Assembly: GCA_017306865.1 (NCBI GenBank)
Contig: JAFKHH010000012.1
Span: 698,369 to 762,368, forward strand
Reading direction: 5' to 3'
From: Filimonas sp.
GTDB taxonomy: Bacteria; Bacteroidota; Bacteroidia; Chitinophagales; Chitinophagaceae
Length of the DNA: 64,000 nt
Shown: positions 56,159 through 64,000 of the stretch, one piece after another
Layout: each line of letters opens with the position of its first letter
How positions within the stretch are numbered: the first letter of the stretch is position 1
Notes under the pieces: generated by a model
Database searches by the model: none
What the model saw: only the letters and a program-made list of their open reading frames with translations
Told to the model about the DNA's origin: nothing
Position numbers and translations under genes: made by a program

Positions 56159-57841
56159 ATGAAAATAGTATTAGCGCAGCAGAATTATCATATAGGCAAT
56201 TTTGAAAGTAATACACAGAAAATAATCAGCGGCATACAGGAAGCTAAAAAGCAAGGCGCAGATATAGTAGTGTTTAGTGAGATGAGCATTTGTGGATACC
56301 CGGCGCGTGATTTTGTAGAGTTTGACGATTTTATCAGGAGATGTTACAATGCGATTGATGAAATAAAGGAGTATGCGGATGATATAGCTGTGCTGGTGGG
56401 GGCGCCTGCACGTAACCCGGACAGGAATGGTAAAGACCTGTTCAATGCCGCCTTCTTTCTCTATGAAAAAGAAGTAAAGGCTGAGATCCACAAAACATTG
56501 TTACCTACATACGATGTTTTTGATGAATACCGTTATTTCGAGCCGTCCTTTGATTGGCAGGTAATTCCTTTTAAGGGCAAGAAATTGGCCGTTACAATCT
56601 GTGAAGATATCTGGAATACGGGCGATAATCCTCTGTACCGCATTTGCCCGATGGATGCATTGATACAGCAATCCCCGGATGTAATGATCAACCTGAGTGC
56701 ATCTCCATTTGACTATACACACGATGAGGGGCGCAAGGCTGTAGTAAAGGAGAATGTGTTGAAGTATAAATTACCAATGTTCTACTGCAACGCAGTGGGA
56801 AGCCAGACCGAAATAGTATTTGATGGGGCTTCGCTCATTTTTGACAAGAATGGAAACCTATGCAAGGAGCTGCCCATGTTTGAGGAAGCAATAGATGGAG
56901 CTGTGCTAAATGATGACGGGACAATAGATGCGCCTGTGATAGAACCTGTGGATCGTGTGGCAACAAACCTGGTGATGCCCGCAGCGCTGGAACCGGAGCT
57001 GAATATTTCGCAAATACATGAGGCGTTGGTATCAGGCATACGTGACTACTTCCGCAAAATGAATTTCACTAAAGCTATTCTTGGTTCTTCCGGTGGCATA
57101 GACTCAGCAGTAACACTGGCACTGGCATGTGAGGCACTGGGTAAGGAAAATGTGCGGGCAATCTTAATGCCATCACCCTATTCTACAGAGCACTCGGTAG
57201 ACGATGCTGTAGCGCTGAGTAAGAACCTGGATAACCCGTACGATATAATACGGATCAATGATATTTACCAGTCATTTTTAAGTACGCTGGAGCCTATTTT
57301 CAAAGGAATGCCGTTTTCCCTTGCAGAAGAGAATATTCAAAGCAGAACCAGGGGAAACCTTGTGATGGCTATAGCCAACAAGTTTGGGTACATATTGCTG
57401 AATACATCCAATAAAAGTGAGCTGGCTACAGGTTATGGAACACTGTATGGCGATATGGCTGGCGGCTTAGGAGTATTGGGCGATTGTTATAAACTACAGG
57501 TATATGCTTTAGCGAGATACATTAACCGTGATAAAGAAGTTATCCCAGACAATATCATTACTAAAGCGCCAAGTGCAGAGCTGCGGCCTGAACAAAAAGA
57601 CAGTGATAGCCTTCCTGAGTACGAGGTACTGGACAGGATTCTATACCAATACATCGAAAAAAGATTTGGCCCCGCAGAAATAAAGGCGCTTGGCTATGAG
57701 CCGGCATTGGTGGACCGCATACTTAAAATGGTGAATACAAATGAGTATAAACGCAACCAGTTTTGCCCGATCATTCGTGTATCTCCAAAGGCTTTTGGGG
57801 TAGGCAGGCGCGTACCGATTGTTGGTAAATACCTTGGCTAA
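56159..57841 (+). CDS. nadE: glutamine-dependent NAD+ synthase
   Basis: The 560-residue enzyme converts deamido-NAD+ to NAD+ using glutamine and ATP. The nitrilase-type glutaminase domain (about 1-265) has the Glu in VFSEMSICGYP, the Lys in HKTLLPTYDVFDE, and the nucleophile Cys in TICEDIWNTG. The synthetase domain (about 280-555) has the ATP loop LGSSGGIDSAVT, and KAPSAELRPEQKDSDSLPEY is the C-terminal family block. The start may be leaderless. The link with the Nudix regulator of the window is not supported by any matching palindrome here. Confidence 0.96.
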   Translation: MKIVLAQQNYHIGNFESNTQKIISGIQEAKKQGADIVVFSEMSICGYPARDFVEFDDFIRRCYNAIDEIKEYADDIAVLVGAPARNPDRNGKDLFNAAFFLYEKEVKAEIHKTLLPTYDVFDEYRYFEPSFDWQVIPFKGKKLAVTICEDIWNTGDNPLYRICPMDALIQQSPDVMINLSASPFDYTHDEGRKAVVKENVLKYKLPMFYCNAVGSQTEIVFDGASLIFDKNGNLCKELPMFEEAIDGAVLNDDGTIDAPVIEPVDRVATNLVMPAALEPELNISQIHEALVSGIRDYFRKMNFTKAILGSSGGIDSAVTLALACEALGKENVRAILMPSPYSTEHSVDDAVALSKNLDNPYDIIRINDIYQSFLSTLEPIFKGMPFSLAEENIQSRTRGNLVMAIANKFGYILLNTSNKSELATGYGTLYGDMAGGLGVLGDCYKLQVYALARYINRDKEVIPDNIITKAPSAELRPEQKDSDSLPEYEVLDRILYQYIEKRFGPAEIKALGYEPALVDRILKMVNTNEYKRNQFCPIIRVSPKAFGVGRRVPIVGKYLG

Positions 57842-57937
57842 ACACATTAGTAATTAAGAGGTTTGATAAAATATTTATTAGTCTATTTAATTAGTAGACT
57901 AATAAATCACTATATTTATTTTCCAAAATCTGGTATA

Positions 57938-59074
57938 ATGAAGAAAACGTTAGTGGCTCTGGCAGCTTTAGCCAGCCCGATGGCCCTGTTGGCACAAAAA
58001 GATAAGCCCTTTACTATTAAAGGCGAATTGAAGCATGTAAAGGATACGATTAATTGGGTGTACATCATCTATCCTGCGAATGAATCAAACAAGTTTGACA
58101 GCGCTGCAGTAAACGCTGGCAAGTATGAATTTAAAGGCGAGATCAATGGCCCGGTTAGCTCTACGTTGTATGCAGGTAACCCGTATAAAGGACCGCTTAC
58201 AAAATCAAAATATGCCCAGGTTTTTATTGAGCCTTCTAATATTACCATTACGCAAACGGATTCTTTTTCCAACATAAAAGTTTCAGGTTCATTGGCGCAC
58301 ATAGAACTGGAAAAAATAAAGAAAGCCGCTGAGCCTTTTGCAAAGAAAGAAGAGGAACTGAATAACAAATACCGCGAGGCTAGCAAAGCGGGAAATAAAG
58401 AAGAGGCAGACCGCGTAGAGAAGGAAATGGATGAACTGGATAACCAACGTAAGGATGCGGTGTATAAACCTTACCTGGCAAAAAATTCTTCTTCACCAAT
58501 AGCGATTTATGTACTGAACAGGTATGGTGGTTATGATATAGATGCGGACAAAGTAGAACCAATCTTCAGCAAACTGTCTGATGCCGTTAAAAACAGCGAC
58601 GCAGGTGTAGCATACAAGAAGAGACTGGATATTGCAAAACGTGTTGGCTTAGGCAAAATAGCGCCTGATTTCACACAAGCTGATACATTGGGCAACCCTG
58701 TTAGCCTTGCATCATTCCGTGGTAAATATGTGCTGGTAGACTTCTGGGCTAGCTGGTGCGGACCTTGCCGCAGGGAGAACCCAAATGTGGTAAAAGCATT
58801 TAATAAATTTAAAGATAAAGGCTTTACCATCCTGGGTGTATCATTGGACAATGAGCAAACAAAAGGTAAGGAAAGATGGTTGGCGGCTATTCAAAAAGAT
58901 GGCCTAACGTGGACGCATGTTTCCGATCTGAAATACTGGCAAAATGCAGTAGCAAAAGAATATGGTGTACAAGCGATCCCGCAAAACTTCCTGCTTGATC
59001 CTACTGGTAAGATCATTGCTAAAGGATTGACTGGTGCTGAGCTGGAAAAGAAATTAAGTGAAGTATTGAACTAG
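57938..59074 (+). CDS. TlpA-like exported thioredoxin with DUF4369
   Basis: I choose the ATG at 57938, which opens a signal peptide (MKKTLVALAALASPMALLAQ). The 378-residue protein has an N-terminal DUF4369-like beta domain (about 25-125), a charged helical linker (about 130-190), and a thioredoxin domain with the active site WASWCGPCRRENP and cis-Pro in VQAIPQNFLLDP. It is typical of Bacteroidota periplasmic thiol-disulfide proteins. nadE is upstream by 96 nt. A hairpin terminator follows. Confidence 0.92.
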   Translation: MKKTLVALAALASPMALLAQKDKPFTIKGELKHVKDTINWVYIIYPANESNKFDSAAVNAGKYEFKGEINGPVSSTLYAGNPYKGPLTKSKYAQVFIEPSNITITQTDSFSNIKVSGSLAHIELEKIKKAAEPFAKKEEELNNKYREASKAGNKEEADRVEKEMDELDNQRKDAVYKPYLAKNSSSPIAIYVLNRYGGYDIDADKVEPIFSKLSDAVKNSDAGVAYKKRLDIAKRVGLGKIAPDFTQADTLGNPVSLASFRGKYVLVDFWASWCGPCRRENPNVVKAFNKFKDKGFTILGVSLDNEQTKGKERWLAAIQKDGLTWTHVSDLKYWQNAVAKEYGVQAIPQNFLLDPTGKIIAKGLTGAELEKKLSEVLN

Positions 59075-59101
59075 GGGTTTAGCTTATAAAGAATATAAAG
59101 T

Positions 59102-59148
59102 AAACAGGGTTTATAAAGTAGTTGTTGATTACTTTATAAACCCTGTTT
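59102..59148. terminator. perfect 19-bp hairpin after the TlpA-like gene
   Basis: AAACAGGGTTTATAAAGTA at 59102-59120 pairs exactly with 59130-59148 around 9 nt, followed by CTTTT. It lies between convergent genes. Confidence 0.75.
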
Positions 59149-59329
59149 CTTTTGGGATGAAAATTTCACGCAAAGAACACGAAGCATTTTTTATATGCTA
59201 ATCGCTTTGATCTACTTTCTTTATCAATAAAAAAACCTATAGGGTTTCTAAAACCTTATAGGTCTGCTTTTTGCTTGATCTTCTTTCTTTATATACGATA
59301 CATACGTTATAAACCTTATCTACTACACC
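59149..59329. repeat. ACCTATAGGG palindrome and CGCAAAGAACACGAAG repeat
   Basis: 59164-59185 is a CGCAAAGAACACGAAGCATT word. 59235-59263 is an AACCTATAGGG...CCTTATAGGTC palindrome (one mismatch in 13), related to 18615-18649 and 63942-63974. Confidence 0.65.
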
Positions 59330-60163
59330 CTACTCATGTATAACCATCAGCGGTACGTGCGTATGGAACGCAAGCATATTCGTTCTGCTTCTGCGGAATA
59401 AACCATCAAACCAGCCTTGTTTTTTAGGAATAGTAATGATCAGGTCTACTTCTTTTTCTTCTGCAAAATGATTGATCGCTTCTGTATAATCAGGGCTATC
59501 TATAAAATGATATTCTGGATTGTAGCCTTGCAACAATGTATCGAGCATCAGGCTCTGGAATGGTGTATCCGCTGTAAACTGCTTGTTGTTGTGGTCTATG
59601 TTTAATACAAACAATTTAGCTTTTGTCGTATCCAGTAGTTGCTTGATAGGTGCTACGGGCGTTGTTTCTACAATTTTCTTAAAGTCGCAAGCCAATACCA
59701 CTTCTTTAATCGGGTTAAACTTACATTCTGCGGGAACGATCACAACAGGAGTAACCGTATTTCTTGCAACGCTGATCGTGTTGCTGCCGATTAATACCTC
59801 ATCTACTTTGCCACCGCCTGTAATACCCATTACTATCAGTGTAGTACCGGTTCTTTCACACAGTTCATCAATACCATTGGAGAGATCGTTGAACTCGCTC
59901 ATTGTTTCTATCCTCAGCTTATCCGTATTGTAAGAACTGAATTTAGCAGAGAATTGTTCCATTCCGTCTTCACTGATCTTCCTATACGTATCCAGATCAA
60001 AAAACGTAACCGCTCCTGATATGGGATCAGCTACATTGGGTTGCTGATAAGCATTATATAAAATGACTCTTGAAAAGCCGAGGTGATTTGCCAGCTCTAG
60101 TGCATATTGGGTCGCATTGGTAGCCGTTTCAGAATAATCTGTAGGAACGAGCATGATTTTCAT
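59330..60163 (-). CDS. double-domain universal stress protein
   Basis: The 277-residue cytoplasmic protein has two USP domains (about 1-147 and 150-277). The first has the start MKIMLVPTDYSETATNATQY and the ATP-binding motif GITGGGKVDEVLIGSNTISV. The second lacks a clear motif of that type. USP proteins are induced in stress and stasis; the exact role is not evident. Monocistronic. Confidence 0.92.
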   Translation of the reverse strand: MKIMLVPTDYSETATNATQYALELANHLGFSRVILYNAYQQPNVADPISGAVTFFDLDTYRKISEDGMEQFSAKFSSYNTDKLRIETMSEFNDLSNGIDELCERTGTTLIVMGITGGGKVDEVLIGSNTISVARNTVTPVVIVPAECKFNPIKEVVLACDFKKIVETTPVAPIKQLLDTTKAKLFVLNIDHNNKQFTADTPFQSLMLDTLLQGYNPEYHFIDSPDYTEAINHFAEEKEVDLIITIPKKQGWFDGLFRRSRTNMLAFHTHVPLMVIHE

Positions 60164-60236
60164 AAACTAAGATTTGATGTTAAAGCTAATATCTTTCCTT
60201 CGATATAAATATGACTTTTAGCAGGGAGGGCGTTTA

Positions 60237-60312
60237 TATTGTTTAATTGCTTAATTGCTATATGGTTTTTGTAATTATCCTTCCAACAATTAACCATTAA
60301 ACAATATAGCTA
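60237..60312. repeat. ATTGTTTAATTG/CAATTAACCATTAAACAAT repeat
   Basis: ATATTGTTTAATTGCTTAAT faces CAATTAACCATTAAACAATA with mismatches between two same-strand genes. Confidence 0.65.
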
Positions 60313-60321
60313 TTCCATATC

Positions 60322-61347
60322 CTATCCATTCTTCAAAACGATCTTTCCGAAATGCTTTCCTTCTGCCATTTTCCGCATTGCTTTTTCTGCATCTGCAAAA
60401 GGAAAAACTTCATCAATAACAGGGTGTATGTTATGTTGTTCAAATAAAGCGAGCATTTTTTTGAACTCCTCCTGAGTTCCCATGGTTGTGCCAGCAATCG
60501 TCAGTTGCTTCCAGAATATCTTCTGTGGGTTCAGACTGGTAATGGCACCCTTGGTACCTCCAAAAAATACAATTCTCGCGCCAGCTTTAGACAGGTCTAT
60601 AAAGTTTTTGAAACCATCTCCTGCCGCACTATCTACAATTACGTCAAACCCTTCTGTAAAGACTTGCAACAGCTTGTGCCAGCCTTCTGTTTTATAGTTT
60701 ACACCACCAAATGCGCCGAGTTGTTTTGCTTTTTCTATCTTCTCATCCTCACCTGATGTTACATATACTTTTGCACCAACTGCTACAGCCATTTGTAACA
60801 TCAGCAGTGCAACACCTCCACCAATGCCGGTAAGCAAAACAGTATCACCTGCCTGCAAATTCCCTTTTGTAAATAATGCGCGATAGCCCGTTAATGCAGC
60901 AAGTGGAATGGCGGCGGCTTCTGCATAAGTTAAGTGTGCTGGTTTAGGATATAAATATTCCACAGGTACTTTTACAAAGTCTGCAAAGCAGCCATTGTCC
61001 GGTAGTCCCAATATTTTAAATGAGTTACTTTGGTGAGCTGGATTGTTACCCCAGTTCATTCCCGGGTTTATGATCACCTCTTTATGTAACCACTCGTTAC
61101 TTACTTCCTCACCTATAGCTGTAACAATGCCACAACCATCACTACCTAAAATAATAGGGTAGCGCAGGTTTGCATATTGCCCCTTCTGTATCCATACATC
61201 ACGATGATTCAATGCAGCGGCTTTTATATTAACCAATACGTCTCCTTTGCCTAATAATGGCATAGGTACTTCCTGTAACTGCAATGGCTGTTCTTTGTCG
61301 GGACATATAAGTGCGTGCATAGTAATGTGTAAATTTGAAGTGGACAT
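60322..61347 (-). CDS. MDR-family zinc-type alcohol dehydrogenase/quinone reductase-like protein
   Basis: The 341-residue protein has a GroES-like domain (about 20-130, ALNHRDVWIQKGQYANLRYP) and a Rossmann domain with VLLTGIGGGVALLMLQMAVA. Most structural zinc ligands of classic alcohol dehydrogenases are missing, so a zinc-free NADPH reductase is likely. The start could be 61347 or 61320. The thiolase gene is upstream on the same strand, separated by a repeat block. Confidence 0.88.
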   Translation of the reverse strand: MSTSNLHITMHALICPDKEQPLQLQEVPMPLLGKGDVLVNIKAAALNHRDVWIQKGQYANLRYPIILGSDGCGIVTAIGEEVSNEWLHKEVIINPGMNWGNNPAHQSNSFKILGLPDNGCFADFVKVPVEYLYPKPAHLTYAEAAAIPLAALTGYRALFTKGNLQAGDTVLLTGIGGGVALLMLQMAVAVGAKVYVTSGEDEKIEKAKQLGAFGGVNYKTEGWHKLLQVFTEGFDVIVDSAAGDGFKNFIDLSKAGARIVFFGGTKGAITSLNPQKIFWKQLTIAGTTMGTQEEFKKMLALFEQHNIHPVIDEVFPFADAEKAMRKMAEGKHFGKIVLKNG

Positions 61348-61348
61348 A

Positions 61349-61490
61349 TTGTTGAATGGTTACATTGTTGTATTGCTAGTGAGTAAAGGTAGATGAACAA
61401 TCAATTTAACCATGCAACAATTAAACAATGCATCAATAAAAAATGGCTTAACCATTTTTCAACAATTAAGCCATGCAACAATATAACAAT
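61349..61490. repeat. dense CAATTTAACCAT-type repeat block
   Basis: Multiple words such as GAATGGTTACATTGTT, CAATTTAACCATGCAACAAT and AAATGGCTTAACCATTTTTC lie between the thiolase stop and the reductase start. The repeats touch the reductase start codon. Confidence 0.7.
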
Positions 61491-61496
61491 TATATT

Positions 61497-62675
61497 CTAC
61501 GCTATATTTTCTATAATACCTGCTATGCCTTGTCCACCACCTACACAGGCTGTAACAATGCCATACTTTTTGTTTAAGCGTTTCATATCATTCAGTAACT
61601 GGATAGTGAGTTTGCAACCGGTACATCCTAACGGATGGCCTAGTGCAATAGCACCACCATTGATATTTACAATGTCAGGATTTAAGCCAAGCTCTCTTAT
61701 TACAGCTATAGATTGCGAAGCAAATGCCTCATTTAACTCTACCAGGTCTATATCTCCTAATTGCATATTTGCCTGTTTCAGCACCTTTGGTACAGCGGCA
61801 ACAGGGCCAATGCCCATAATGCGTGGTTCAACGCCTGCAACCGCACTATTCACCAGTCTGCCGATAGGTTTCAGACCAAGTTCATTGATCATTCTTTCAC
61901 TCATTACAATTACAAACGCAGCGCCATCACTTGTTTGTGAGCTGTTACCTGCTGTTACAGAACCACCTTGCGCAAATACAGGTTTTAGTTTACCCAATGC
62001 GTCTATAGTAGTGTCAGCACGTGGCCCTTCATCCGTATCTACTATATAGCTTTTTGTTTTGCGCTTACCTTTTTCATCTACATACACCTGCTCTACATTA
62101 ATAGGCAAAATGCCGCTTTTAAAATAGCCTTGCTCTATTGCCGTTAATGCTTTTTTGTGTGATGCGAGGGAGAATGCATCCTGGTCTTCGCGTGATACAT
62201 TATATTCTTTAGCTACCGCTTCTGCAGTAAGCCCCATGCTTAAATAATAGTCAGGATGATCTTTTGCGATAGAATAAGCCGGCACTGTTTTCCAACCTGC
62301 TGTAGGTACAAGGCTCATGCTTTCTGTACCACCGGCAACAATACAGTCCGCCATGCCGGTACGTATTTTAGCAGTAGCCATAGCAATGCTTTCCAGTCCA
62401 CTTGCACAATACCTGTTGATGGTAATGCCTGCTACATCTATACCTAAGGCGCGTGCCGCTATAATTCTTCCAAATTGCAAACCTTGTTCTGCTTCCGGTA
62501 CCGCATTGCCTACAATCACATCATCTACACGTTTTGGATCAAGCTGCGGAACGCTGGTCATTAACCCTTTAATTACTTCAATTGCTAAATCATCTGGCCT
62601 GTAGAAACGAAACCCGCCTCTTTTACTTTTACCTACGGCTGTTCTGAATCCTGCTACGATATATGCTTCCTGCAT
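61497..62675 (-). CDS. fadA: acetyl-CoA C-acyltransferase (thiolase)
   Basis: The start is the ATG at 62675 (MQEAYIVAGFRTAVGKSKRG). The 392-residue enzyme has the nucleophile Cys in INRYCASGLESIAMA, His in GGAIALGHPLGCTGCK, and Cys in TACVGGGQGIAGI. Sequence style fits the beta-oxidation FadA type rather than the biosynthetic type, but the 3-hydroxyacyl-CoA dehydrogenase partner is outside the window. It is cytosolic. Confidence 0.92.
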   Translation of the reverse strand: MQEAYIVAGFRTAVGKSKRGGFRFYRPDDLAIEVIKGLMTSVPQLDPKRVDDVIVGNAVPEAEQGLQFGRIIAARALGIDVAGITINRYCASGLESIAMATAKIRTGMADCIVAGGTESMSLVPTAGWKTVPAYSIAKDHPDYYLSMGLTAEAVAKEYNVSREDQDAFSLASHKKALTAIEQGYFKSGILPINVEQVYVDEKGKRKTKSYIVDTDEGPRADTTIDALGKLKPVFAQGGSVTAGNSSQTSDGAAFVIVMSERMINELGLKPIGRLVNSAVAGVEPRIMGIGPVAAVPKVLKQANMQLGDIDLVELNEAFASQSIAVIRELGLNPDIVNINGGAIALGHPLGCTGCKLTIQLLNDMKRLNKKYGIVTACVGGGQGIAGIIENIA

Positions 62676-62710
62676 GGCAATCAATTTTTTTAAATCGTTT
62701 TGCTAATAAG

Positions 62711-62790
62711 AACTGAATAGTTACAGAAGTTTACAAGTTTCAGTGTTTCATTATGAACCCATATAGCTTGTAAACTATTGAAACTTCATT
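62711..62790. repeat. GTTTACAAGTTTCA repeat upstream of pyrD
   Basis: AAGTTTACAAGTTTCAGTGT and CTTGTAAACTATTGAAACTT face each other. The same words occur at 2237-2345. Confidence 0.65.
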
Positions 62791-62854
62791 ATCAAATATA
62801 CACAAAAAGGTTGTCTATGCAACCAAGTTGTGTCGCAAGAAATGTTAACTTATT

Positions 62855-62862
62855 TATCTTCG
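62855..62862 (+). promoter_or_regulatory. -7-like box 4 nt before pyrD
   Basis: TATCTTCG differs from TAnnTTTG at one position, then CGCC, then the ATG. Confidence 0.35.
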
Positions 62863-62866
62863 CGCC

Positions 62867-63907
62867 ATGTTATACCCGCTCATTCGCCAGGCACTCTTTA
62901 CACTATCTCCTGAAAAAGCGCACTATGTGGCTATGGATCTGTTACATACTGCGTGCAGTGCCAAACCAGTAAGACAAATGATCTCCAATAGCTTCACCCT
63001 GAAAGACAGCCGGTTGAAGAAAGAATTGTTTGGGCTGACTTTTCAGAACCCGGTTGGAATAGGCGCAGGTTTTGATAAAAATGCATTGTACCTGGATGAA
63101 TTAGCTACACTAGGTTTTGGATTTGCAGAGATCGGCACTGTTACTCCCAAAGCACAGGCTGGTAATGATAAACCGCGTTTGTTCCGCCTGCCTAAAGACA
63201 AGGCGCTGATAAACCGTATGGGTTTTAATAATGATGGTGTAGATGCCATTGCGGGCAGGTTGCGTAAACGCAAAGAACGCCTGGGTGTGTCTTCTTTCAT
63301 CGTTGGGGGAAATATTGGTAAAAATAAAGTGACGGCAAACGAAGATGCCTGGAAGGATTATGAAATCTGTTTCAAAGAATTATTTGATTGTGTAGACTAC
63401 TTTGTCGTAAATGTTAGCTCTCCAAATACGCCGGGCCTGCGTGAGCTACAGGAAAAAGATTCCTTGCTGAAAATATTGGGCAATCTTCAAAACATTAACC
63501 AGGGTAAAGCTGCACCGAAGCCTTTACTGTTAAAAATTGCTCCTGATCTTACAAATGAACAGTTGGATGATATTGTGTCTCTTGCATTTGAAGTAAAGCT
63601 GGATGGCCTTGTTGCAACGAATACGACAATTAGCCGGGCCAACCTTGCAACGCCAGAAACTGAAGTAACGCAAATAGGAGCGGGAGGATTAAGTGGTAAA
63701 CCTGTGAAGGAGCGCGCAACAGATGTACTTAGCTATATTACACAACAGACAAAAGGAAGAGTGCCCGTGATAGCAAGCGGAGGCATTTTTACCGGAGCTG
63801 ATGCAAAAGAAAAATTTGATAAAGGGGCATCGTTGGTGCAGGTATGGACAGGCTTCATTTATGAAGGGCCATCTATTGCAAAAAATATTTGTAGCGCACT
63901 GTTATAA
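62867..63907 (+). CDS. pyrD: class 2 (quinone) dihydroorotate dehydrogenase
   Basis: The 346-residue flavoprotein oxidises dihydroorotate to orotate in pyrimidine synthesis and passes electrons to quinone. The N-terminal helix MLYPLIRQALFTLSPEKAH is the membrane-docking region of class 2 enzymes. NPVGIGAGFDKNALYLDEL, VNVSSPNTPGLRELQ with the Ser base, and GGIFTGADAKEKF are conserved. The gene is complete and seems monocistronic. The mRNA may be leaderless. Confidence 0.96.
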   Translation: MLYPLIRQALFTLSPEKAHYVAMDLLHTACSAKPVRQMISNSFTLKDSRLKKELFGLTFQNPVGIGAGFDKNALYLDELATLGFGFAEIGTVTPKAQAGNDKPRLFRLPKDKALINRMGFNNDGVDAIAGRLRKRKERLGVSSFIVGGNIGKNKVTANEDAWKDYEICFKELFDCVDYFVVNVSSPNTPGLRELQEKDSLLKILGNLQNINQGKAAPKPLLLKIAPDLTNEQLDDIVSLAFEVKLDGLVATNTTISRANLATPETEVTQIGAGGLSGKPVKERATDVLSYITQQTKGRVPVIASGGIFTGADAKEKFDKGASLVQVWTGFIYEGPSIAKNICSALL

Positions 63908-64000
63908 ACGTGAATCGTGAATAAGCTGTTGCGAAATAATAAGACCTATGAGGTTTCAAAAACCTTATAGGTCTGTGGATATAAAAGAGAAGAGCCGCTG
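63908..64000. repeat. terminal repeats after pyrD
   Basis: 63909-63922 is a CGTGAATCGTGAAT word. 63942-63956 and 63960-63974 form an AGACCTATGAGGTTT palindrome with one mismatch, the third of this type. The window ends soon after, so any further gene is cut off. Confidence 0.7.

Noticed and set aside
56159..57841. Control of nadE by the Nudix regulator
   Set aside because: NrtR proteins often regulate NAD genes, but no TGTGTAA palindrome is present upstream of nadE, and the genes are 49 kb apart.

Overview
The window looks like an ordinary chromosomal segment of a Bacteroidota bacterium, most likely a member of the Chitinophagaceae or a near relative. The evidence is gene content: a SusC/SusD-type glycan locus, a secreted amylase with a type IX secretion (T9SS) C-terminal sorting domain, gliding genes gldB, gldD, gldE and gldH, DUF4369/TlpA thioredoxins, BatD, and many Sec lipoproteins. 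Promoters resemble the Bacteroidota -7 box TAnnTTTG, and Shine-Dalgarno sites are weak or missing. I saw no tRNA, rRNA, CRISPR array, phage region or recognisable defence island. The family assignments come from reading the proteins, not from searches.

Layout. 1-6413 (minus): a small anti-sigma-like protein, FtsB/DivIC-like protein, enolase, then a membrane-anchored MutS-like ATPase in tandem with ligA. 6791-18483 (plus): a degenerate-Nudix regulator followed by a starch locus: GH13 amylase (T9SS cargo), SusC, SusD (frameshifted in this sequence), a lipocalin-like lipoprotein, a secreted module protein and a SusE/F-like starch-binding lipoprotein. Two near-identical palindromes bracket the predicted promoter of this locus. 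18767-23995 (plus): yicC-gldH, trehalase and a histidine kinase/response regulator pair. 24103-29706: BatD, a degenerate arginase-family protein, aquaporin, a REP-associated transposase (RAYT) inside nested inverted REP hairpins, and an orphan membrane protein. 29810-42980: M13 peptidase, PBP4-type carboxypeptidase, mutL, a GH3-beta-lactamase fusion, glutathione peroxidase, comF and radA. 43594-50594: rng, a 30-residue mS38-like ribosomal protein, a TPR protein and HU on minus, divergent from mutY-ssb-gldE-gldD. 50793-64000: a thioredoxin/TPR protein, isocitrate dehydrogenase, apaG, gldB divergent from nadE, a TlpA-like thioredoxin, a universal stress protein, a quinone reductase-like protein, thiolase and pyrD.

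How the parts fit. Starch would be bound by SusD/SusE-like lipoproteins, cut by the T9SS-exported amylase and imported through SusC, with the Nudix regulator as the probable local switch. A periplasmic trehalase lies close by. The Gld lipoproteins belong to the gliding/T9SS apparatus family that such an amylase would need. DNA maintenance genes (ligA, MutS-like, mutL, mutY, radA, ssb, HU) are unusually frequent but dispersed, and I see no sign that they form one system.

The intergenic DNA is the most unusual part. It is packed with short, phrase-like imperfect repeats, nearly all able to fold into hairpins. At least eight families recur within 64 kb. One element (39858-39981) has perfect 17-bp terminal inverted repeats and 9-bp flanking direct repeats, as expected of a MITE. 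Several genes have a -7-like box only 4-5 nt before the start codon, which suggests leaderless mRNAs.
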